DNA of 64,000 nucleotides from Echria macrotheca (Eukaryota; Ascomycota; Sordariomycetes; Sordariales; Schizotheciaceae). The translations under genes and the position numbers were made by a program. The stretch lies in the NCBI GenBank assembly GCA_030411725.1, contig MU839831.1:434001-498000 (forward strand), written 5' to 3'. Shown piece by piece: positions 56,300 through 64,000 of the stretch; within the stretch, counting starts at the first letter, position 1, and the number at the start of each line of letters is the position of its first letter. Below the pieces are notes generated by a model. The model was not told the origin of the DNA and did no database searches. It saw nothing but the letters and a program-made list of their open reading frames with translations.

Positions 56300-56780
56300 G
56301 CAGTTCTCGCTACCACGGCAGTTGGCGAGCCGTTCCCCCGCGAGCATACTGCTTTCGCATGAATGATGGGCCGGGAGAGCAATCGAATATGGGGTTGTGT
56401 GTCGCGTATTGTTTGGACGGTACCCTAAAATGGAGAAGAGGTTTTGGGGTAAAAGGCGGGACAGCGGGACACACGCGCGGAGGTGTGGCCTCGTCCGGGC
56501 CGGGTTGACACAGGACCAATCTTGCTTGCCCTCCCCCCCTCCCCTCTCTCCTCCTTATTTTTATCCAGCCACTCACGACCCGGCCTCGCATCTCGCTTCC
56601 CCATCGTCGACCACTTTCCCTCTCGGCCGCCCTGCCCGCTTTTGCCTGCCCGTTCATTTCTTCTGATGGACGGGACAACTGGCAAAAAAAAAAGTTGCTT
56701 TCGCATTTTATCTTTTTTTTTCTTCGCTTCATCGCTCAATTCAGCATTCACCCTCACCCCCAATCCCGGCAATCATCGCG

Positions 56781-56802
56781 CACACACACACACACACACA
56801 CA
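56781..56802. repeat. CA microsatellite, 11 units
   Basis: An uninterrupted run of CA dinucleotides, within simple-sequence-rich DNA. Confidence 0.9.
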
Positions 56803-59800
56803 TTGGCATCATCCTGGCAGTTTTGTCTGTTTTGGGTTCTGCTTTTGTTTCTTGGGGGCTTGCACATCCGGCGGCGCGAATGGTGTTTTGGGGATTTTTA
56901 ACTTTGTTTTTGTTTTAATAACTTTTTAACTTGGGCTTTGTTGGATATACCCCCTATTCTTGTTAACTTTCCTCAGCCAAATCATGGGATGGAAAATACA
57001 CAGAATGGGCTGTACTGTCTGTTTTACACTTGGGGGGGGAAGGGATGTATTAACTTATTACAACACATTTGGGACTTAATGTTTGGGAGATGGGAAAAAC
57101 AAACTTTGGGGGTCAGATAGAGAGGTGACAGAGACAGGAAGAGATGAAAGAAATCCCAACAAGATAATCTTGGGGACTTGCAATTACTCCTTTTCGGTCC
57201 GGCTTTGCTCTCTTGTGTTTATGGTGTCCATCGTGCCTGTGCCTGCCTTGCGAGGTTTTTTTTGTGGAGGGGAGGTTAATTATCACGCTCTGCCTCGTGG
57301 ATTGAGCCGTTACCAAGCTGTTGGGTCCGCCTCGTTCATTCAGCCAGTGACATCGGGCGGCCTGCCGAGGGACATCGTCATTCATGGGACCTTACGACCT
57401 TCGTCTTCATCACCTTCATCCTCATCACCATCACACTAGCCCAGCACGCGCAGCCAAGATCGAGTAAAAAAATGACCATAAATGATAACCAGCAAACAGA
57501 CTTCGCCTTGGCCAGTGTCGTTCGTCAAAAGTAACAAATAAGGTGGCAAAACAAGCAATTCTGTCAGAATCCTTTGCTTCCTTCCTTTCTTCTTCTCTGA
57601 TAGGTAATCCCTCGGGAAGGCTGTGCAACAACTTTGGAAGATTCCAAGCATACTTCTTTCACATTCCGAGATCCGAAGTGCGATGCAACCTATTTTACCT
57701 GGTTACGGATTACAGAGAGGATGGATTCTTTGGCGGGGCGAAGGGGGCGAAGAGGCGGAGAGGCTGAGAAGCTTGTTCGACCTCTGGGAAGTAAGCAAGT
57801 GGGTGGCTCGGTGGCTCCCCGAACCCACGCACGGGATCTACGGTTAGTTTAATTCGCTTCCCTTTTTGTGTCGTGAGGATTGATGAGGGATGCCAAAGTA
57901 AAAGTAAGGTTTTATTATGTGCACTGGGTACCTTAGGTAAGGTAGGCCCGCCGCAGCGGCCACCGGGCCCGGCCGGGCTGAGCTACCTTACCGTATGGCC
58001 CGAAACGCCTTGGGTTTTTGTTAGCGCTGGTAATTTCGATAAGTGTCATTTCGGGAGGAGGAATCCTTGTCTTTTTTCTTTTGGGGGGGGATTGGTAGGT
58101 TGAGAGTTTTTCTTGTCTCTTTTTTTGTCGCTGGTATTTGGAGTTGTAGCATGAGCCAGCCATTTTCCCGTCAACGGATTGTTGAAGTGCCTTATTTGAG
58201 GCTTGGATGGGCGCGTCTTGGGACAGAGGTTACGCGTTCGTTGCATCTTGCGTTTTGTATGATGCTGGCTTACCTATTTGGAGAGGATAGATACCTAGCA
58301 GGAGGGGGAGTGTTGGATGGGGAATCTGGAATCTGGAGTTTTGTGGGTTAGGTTCCTGCTTGTTCGCATCTCTGCTGCATCTGACTGAGATGCTGGGCAG
58401 GGAGGCGTTGGATGTGATTAGTAGTTATTCCCCGTGGATGTTTATTTATAGCCTCCCCTGGTTTCTTGCTTACTCTGGAGTTCTCAACACCAGCCAAGAC
58501 CTGGGCAGGTTCTTGATGACCATGTCGATGCATGTGGACATGAACAATGTCGAGATCATCACCGAACGAGGCACCTACTAGCACGATGCTGCAGTGTCGA
58601 TGCTGCAGTATCGACGGGATATCACAACCTCTTTGATGTCGGTGAGCTGACAGACCTTGCTGGATTGCTCCTTCCAACCGCCCAAGTCGTGATCACCACT
58701 GGCTCTCTGGTTGTTAAAATAGGCACTCTTCCCCTTCTCGCCCTTCTTCGATAACCGTAGGTATGTGATAAATTATCGTACGATGCCCGACATCCCACAA
58801 CCTTGGTGATCCTCCTCCCCCGCGTGACAGACAAGTGCAGCTATTAAAAGCACCAACACGTCGTTAGATCACGCAAGCCTCGAAACTTGAAACACAGATC
58901 CGGGGTTGTGACTGGATTCTTGGAAACATCCCGGAGAAGCAAAAACGGAGATTCCCGCGGCCGGCAGTCGGGTGGCTTGAAGGTGGCTTGTGATCGCCTT
59001 GTGATTGTGACAGACACCCCTTGTTGAGCACCTTGTTGGACACGCTAACTTGAAGATACCCCGCCGAGATATGAGTTGTGTTGACCGATACTGGTCTTGA
59101 GGCGGTGGGTTGGCGATCTCTGCGTTCTGGACTGCTAAGAATAAATAAACTGAGGAGGGAACGGTGTGATATTCGAGATGGCATGGACGGGATAGAACTA
59201 GTGGGTGAGTGACGATGGGGTAGGAGGTACCGGTACAACACAGGGTTGTATGTCCGTTGAGGCCACACTTTCTGCATCTATTCTTGCAGCATGAGCGGTT
59301 GGAGGAACATATTATATCTGCCGAGGGCATAACTAGGTCGCATCTCCTGCAAAAGGCAGGACTTCAACTGAACTCAAGCGCCATACCGGGCGAATGCGCT
59401 AGCTTCGGCAAGCATCTAGGGGCATCAGAGAGCTTGCCCACTTGCTCACTACCTCGTTCCACAACTCAACATCACCGAGCTTGAAGCTAGATTACCCCTC
59501 CTCTCAAGACACTCTTTCTAGGACCTGACTCTTCTTAGGGACTGAAAATTACTACCTACTGTATATCACCGAGCCTAAAGACGGGATGTTGACTTTGATC
59601 TTCTCAGATACTCCGGGATTTCTTCCTTTTCCTATCACATCAATCTACGAGGTCCGGCAAAGGAACATCAACAGCGATTTGCAGCCGAGAGAGTGACTCT
59701 AGCCCGCCCAGCACCCCTGAGTCCTAATTTAGAACAGAGACTCTCAAGCCCGCTCACAACCTGTAAAATCCCAGAACTAGCCCCTTATATCTCCTGGTTC

Positions 59801-60463
59801 CCATTTCTCCGGTCATCGCTCTGTGATGCTGCGTTGGTAACGGCAGAAGACCACCTGTAGAATTGCTCGACAGAGCCCAGGATCCGTGAAGCGACTAAGA
59901 TCCAAGGACCACATGACCTGAATAAAATGACGCTATCCCTTCTCCCTCCCAAAATCCGAAACCCCCATATGGCTCTTTGTGTTGTTGCGCTGCCTGAAAT
60001 AAGGATGATTTCGACACCAGGAACTATTCTCTTTCTTTACAACATCACGGTATGGCTTGTTAGCTTACAATGTCAACCCCATGTCTGTCGTTGGAAGAGA
60101 ACAAGCCTTATTACATCTCGACCCAGCATCGAGATAGTACAAGTACAAAAGCCGCTCACCTTTTCCTCCGAGATACACCATATCAAACATCCGGGATAGA
60201 ACAGTTTACCAAGTATACAGCCATACAAACCACCCAATTCCGCCTCCATATAAACTCTCCTAGACAGATGGAATTCGAGAACCCCATACCCATCTCCAAG
60301 ACGTATCCATCCTCTCCCCTTTTGTTAGCCAACAAAAAAAAAACCCCACCGAAAAAGGACTCCCAAAGACACTCCCTATCTACAGTCCAACCCGCCACCG
60401 CTTCCAGCCCAGGAACCCATCCAAGAACTCCGACCCGCCCACAAGCAAGTGTCAGACACCATT

Positions 60464-60528
60464 CGTGACTCTCCTCCATCCGTGACTCTCCTCCATCCGT
60501 GACTCTCCTCCATCCGTGACTCTCCATC
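60464..60528. repeat. 17-bp tandem repeat, about 3.8 copies
   Basis: CGTGACTCTCCTCCATC occurs at 60464, 60481 and 60498, then a shortened copy at 60515-60528. The three full copies are identical. Confidence 0.9.
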
Positions 60529-61488
60529 CAGGTAACCCGGAAGAAATCCAAGACCAAATCCGAACAAAGCCACCAACCAACATATATATCCAACCATCAT
60601 GAACCCTTCATCCGAGTCAACTCATAGCCTCCCCAGCTTACCTTGGTTATCATATAAAACATCACTAAAATTTACTCCCTTTCTTGATTGATATATCCCC
60701 AGAACAAAAAAGATATCCCCCACACCCACTCTAAAACCTACAATGATCAACCAACCCAACGATGAAAAAATACCCCGGTTCCCACGAAGAACCCCATCCA
60801 TCCAACAAGATACACAACGATTCTCATTCTCAGGACCGAAGAAAGATCCAACAAGATACACAGAGCTATCACCATTCTCGGACATAACAAAGCCCACTTA
60901 CAAGCCACGTGAGCTTCAACCAGGGCTACTGTAGCCTACACCTCGACACAACAAACCTGCAAACTCCCCAGAACGACGAAATACAACACTTCAAAGAGGC
61001 TCAAGTACTAGAAAACAAAAAGAAGAGAGACATCGAAACCCAACCTCACCACCACCCGTATTCCACAGTTCCTCTCTTCCTCTTTCTTCTCTTCTTCCTC
61101 CTCAAACTATTCCAATGTCACTCTGTTACTACGGCACCCCAGATCCCGACGTAAGCCTTCTCGATCACAATCCCCTAGGTAAGACTCACGGCTGATTGCC
61201 ATCCTGGACATCCTCCTCATAATACGGTGCACATACATCCCCAGGCATAACATGCCAGATCACAATCCACGTCACAGCTTCAGTCAGCATTCCTCGAAAG
61301 CATCAAGAGTAATTGAGAACGACCCCCAAAGCCACCAACGAGCTAATCTAGAAACATCATCGCACAGAAACCTCCGTCACCCTCAAGTCCCAACAATACC
61401 CGCTCGGTATACTTTTATCGGAAATACCCCCTATCCATACCAAAAACCATGGTTCAACACCCGTCCGAGGCACGCTGAAATTCGCTTG

Positions 61489-61728
61489 TTAAACCCCGTC
61501 ACCCGGGTCCAACTGATCGTGCTTATGCTCCCGCCGAACAAACACGTCCTCCTCTCCTCCTCCATTGACCTTCACCTCCTCTCCTCCTCCATTCACCTTC
61601 ACCTCTATTACGTCTTCCTTCCACTCTTCATCTCCCGCCCACTCTCCTATCTCTGAATCCTCCGACGATGACGTTTCTGGCGACACACCCATTTCCTCAA
61701 AAACTTCCAACATCTCATCAAAGGTCAT
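61489..61728 (-). CDS. Possible small acidic protein downstream of the MAP kinase
   Basis: A 79-residue frame from ATG 61728. It reads MTFDEMLEVFEEMGVSPETS, an acidic Ser/Glu/Asp stretch, then two copies of VKVNGGGEE. The composition is protein-like and the antisense strand gives no better frame. It lies 172 bp beyond the stop of the MAP kinase gene on the same strand, so it may only be 3' untranslated sequence. The frame is open further upstream to 61782 and beyond without ATG. No family is recognised. Confidence 0.25.
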   Translation of the reverse strand: MTFDEMLEVFEEMGVSPETSSSEDSEIGEWAGDEEWKEDVIEVKVNGGGEEVKVNGGGEEDVFVRREHKHDQLDPGDGV

Positions 61729-61899
61729 CCCACTGACATCCACTTGACTCCTGGCCACTGCACCGGCAGAGGGCCTGCGCAATGCACCGGCAGAGGGGCT
61801 TAGCGGCAGGACCGACCGAGGGTCCAGCGGCAGGGCGACCTAATTCCCAAAGGTAAATCTCACCGAGTGGGAAATGGGTGACTTGGGTTCAGGGCCTTC

Positions 61900-63400
61900 C
61901 TATCTACCACCCAGCTCGGCTTCCAAGCCACCCATGCCACCAACGTACTCCTGAGGCCGAGGATCCTCGGCAGTCCACTGGCCACCCGATGGAATGGGGA
62001 CCTGTGCAGGAGCCGCAGGAGCACATCCGTGGCCCGTGGAACCAGGAACCGTGCGGACGAGCTGTCTAAAGCGGAATACCTCGTCCAGAATCATCTTCCG
62101 CATCTCTCCTACGTCCTCGACAACCTCAAAGTCGAAATCAAACGTCTTGGGGCAATCGGGCTCGTCACTAGCATCGTGCCATATGGAGAGATAAGGATGC
62201 TCGAGTGCTGTCTCGACACTGATGCGCCTCGAGGGGTCGAAAGCGAGCATACGGTCCAGGAGGTCCAGCGCATCCGGATTGGCGTTCGGGAAAAGCGACG
62301 GGAACGCCTTCTTGGCCATGTATGGGAGGTTCCTGACGTATTCCTGTGCTCTGGGCGATCCTATACGAGAAAGAGTTTCCTCATTAGGGGTGCCGAGGAT
62401 GTGCAGGATTTGGTTGAGTTGGTCCACATAATCCCGGCCCTTGAAAAATGGACGGCCGCCCAGTAGTTCGGCGAGAATACAGCCTACCGACCAGACGTCA
62501 ACTGGAAGTGCAATCGTTAGCGCGCTGGGACCGGTAGCCGGACGAAAACGACCTACTGGCTTTGGTATAATTCTGGAAACTAAGCATAATCTCCGGTGCG
62601 CGGTACCACCTCGTTGCGACGTATTCTGTCATGTATCCGGCATTCTCCTCCGGATCGATCGAGAATCCGCGTGCGAGGCCAAAGTCGCAGATCTTGAGCT
62701 CGCAGTCGGCATTTACGAGCAGGTTGCCCGGCTTCAAATCACGGTGCAGAACATTGGCCGAGTGAATGTACTTAAGTCCGCACAGGATCTGGTAGATGAA
62801 CGACTGGAAGTGGGCGTCAGTAAGAGGCTGACCAGATCTAATGATGGCTGCAAGATCGCATTCCATCAGTTCTACCGAGCGTCGCGCGTCAGCAAGTGCC
62901 ATGCAGAAGCATCCAAACCGCTAGCAGCATACGGCATACCTTCGTAGAGATACGTCTCGTTAAAGTTGTCGGGCCTCGGGATGTCCATATCGTACAAGCA
63001 GGTGATCTATCATGGGGAACCCAAGTCAGCCGCGCTCTCGGATTGGTGGACAGACGCTCAACGGGGCGGGAACGGCTCACATTACGATGCCCGCGGAAAT
63101 GCTGCAGAAGCTTGATTTCGCGCAAGGCGCGCTTGGCCAGGATCTTCTTGCTGAAGACATTGGTGACCTTCTTGATGGCGACGCCCTCGTTCGTCTGGTT
63201 GTTAACAGCAGCACTGTTGGAGGCGTGGCCCCTCGGCGTCAGCACAGCACGGGTTGGAAGAGGGGTAGAGCCGGACGCGGTGCCTACCAAACAATGCCAT
63301 AAGCACCCTGACCAAGCTCCTTGGTCACAGTGTAGCGTTCATCGACAATGAAGTCCTGGTTGAAGACCTTGAAGACCTTGCGACCCTGGAGATCCGCCAT
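61900..63400 (-). CDS. SLT2: Slt2/MAK-1-type cell-wall-integrity MAP kinase
   Basis: Five exons (63400-63288, 63213-63081, 63006-62940, 62871-62557, 62501-61900) with introns of 74, 74, 68 and 55 bp give 409 residues, the usual length. The start region MADLQGRKVFKVFNQDFIVDERY is typical of fungal Slt2 orthologues. Marks: GQGAYGIV (30-37), Lys52, HRDLKPGN (147-154), DFGLA (167-171), the activation pair in TEY (186-188), RAPE (195-198) and IDVWSVGC across the last splice. A short tail follows the kinase, ending DPRPQEYVGGM. The enzyme is the last kinase of the PKC-Bck1-Mkk cascade and responds to wall stress; it controls growth, conidiation and often virulence. All residues needed for activity and dual phosphorylation are present. 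Confidence 0.97.
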
Positions 63401-64000
63401 GGTATCCAACGCCAGCGTGCGAGGCTGCACGGCACGAGAGGCGGAGAGGGGGGGAAACGAGGGGTAGATAGCTCACCCAGGAGCTTGCTATCGGGACGCG
63501 TTGCAAGGGATCGAACGAAGAGATTTGGATGCTCCAGACACCACGCGGAGAAATCAAACGAGCTGCCAGCAACTATGCGGAGGGTGGCACGTTGGTAAAT
63601 ATCAGCACACGGCAAAGGATGCTGCTGATGGGAGAAAGAAGAAGATGAAATGAAGAGCAAAGAGGTCTTGGAGGGGCTGATGATTGCGCGGGGCTGCCCA
63701 GTCTGACAAATGACAGGGGTCGTTTCCTAGCCAGAAGCGCACTCGCTGGGGGCCGCAGTCTGCCGTTGGTCGCTCTGGGTGGAAGAAAGCCGGGCGGGTG
63801 AGACGGAACCGTCCATGTCACTTGCCCGCATAATCCGACGGGAAGCTACCTGGGACGAGACGCCCTTGCATTGCCGTGGCTTCTGACGGCCCCCAAACCT
63901 GCCTCAGTAGCCGCGCGACACCCTCATTTGGCCATCGTCTCCTCCCCCCCCCCAATGGTGCCACCATGCTCTGGGCATCTACTCTGGCAGGTTGGCGACA
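63401..64000. other. Upstream region of the MAP kinase gene
   Basis: 5' leader and promoter of the kinase gene. CT/GA-rich tracts lie near 63440 and 63640. No other gene seen before the window ends. Confidence 0.5.

Larger units (their letters stand above)
56300..61488. other. Gene-poor stretch, about 5.2 kb
   Basis: 3' flank of the DUF3455 gene, then frames without domain features. 56530-57440 is rich in homopolymer and CA/GT simple sequence. From about 59.9 kb to 61.7 kb the plus strand is markedly G-poor and C/A/T-rich. No gene seen with confidence. Confidence 0.45.

Noticed and set aside
61780..61905. Alternative MAP kinase C-terminus via a splice near the stop codon
   Set aside because: The donor would be GTAGAT, a weak match, and the extension would be a Cys/Pro-rich tail unlike Slt2 orthologues. 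The TAG at 61900 gives the expected length.
1..64000. tRNA, rRNA, CRISPR or complete transposon
   Set aside because: No box A/B pair forming a cloverleaf, no rRNA-like sequence, no regular spacer-repeat array, and no transposase, integrase or reverse-transcriptase motif was found by eye. A tRNAscan and repeat-library search would settle this.
1..64000. RIP-mutated island
   Set aside because: No long TA-rich, CpA-depleted block was noticed; a sliding RIP index would confirm.

Overview
This window looks like nuclear DNA of a filamentous ascomycete (Pezizomycotina, most likely a sordariomycete). The genes carry short GT-AG introns, mostly 44 to 115 bp with CTNAC-like branch points. Coding DNA prefers C or G at third positions. 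Several products are typical fungal types: GPI-like fasciclin protein, But2-like and DUF3455 secreted proteins, Slt2-type MAP kinase, AA12-type pyrroloquinoline quinone enzyme and nicotianamine synthase. I see no AT-rich RIP-type islands, no complete transposon, no CRISPR array, and no tRNA or rRNA gene. All calls come from reading the sequence; no database search was run.

Left part (0.8-18.6 kb): a fasciclin-domain surface protein, a predicted membrane protein, a small cysteine-rich secreted protein, dynactin p25, a cysteine-rich protein of unknown function, an MFS sugar transporter, a divergent J-domain protein, an ALKBH8-like 2-oxoglutarate dioxygenase and a secreted laccase-like multicopper oxidase. 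A 6.4-kb stretch with no convincing gene follows.

Middle (25.0-44.9 kb): the most unusual gene is at 25031-28872 (-). It encodes an Hsp70-like ATPase-fold region fused to an apparently complete protein kinase. One uninterrupted exon (26467-27153) carries both the last Hsp70 subdomain and the kinase N-lobe, so the fusion does not depend on joining two gene models. Further right, a nicotianamine synthase (34512-35570, -) and an ATP-grasp ligase (36550-38839, +) are transcribed divergently from a 979-bp interval. The pair suggests a pathway making a modified nicotianamine-type metal ligand. Next comes an AA12-like secreted dehydrogenase, then two unrelated hotdog-fold proteins placed head to head around a telomere-like motif.

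Right part (45.9-64.0 kb): a protein with an internal 18-residue duplication, an 8.7-kb gene-poor stretch with a degenerate repeat array near 48.2-48.8 kb, a secreted DUF3455 protein, a 5.6-kb gene-poor stretch with a G-poor + strand, and the five-exon Slt2/MAK-1-type cell-wall-integrity MAP kinase (61900-63400, -).
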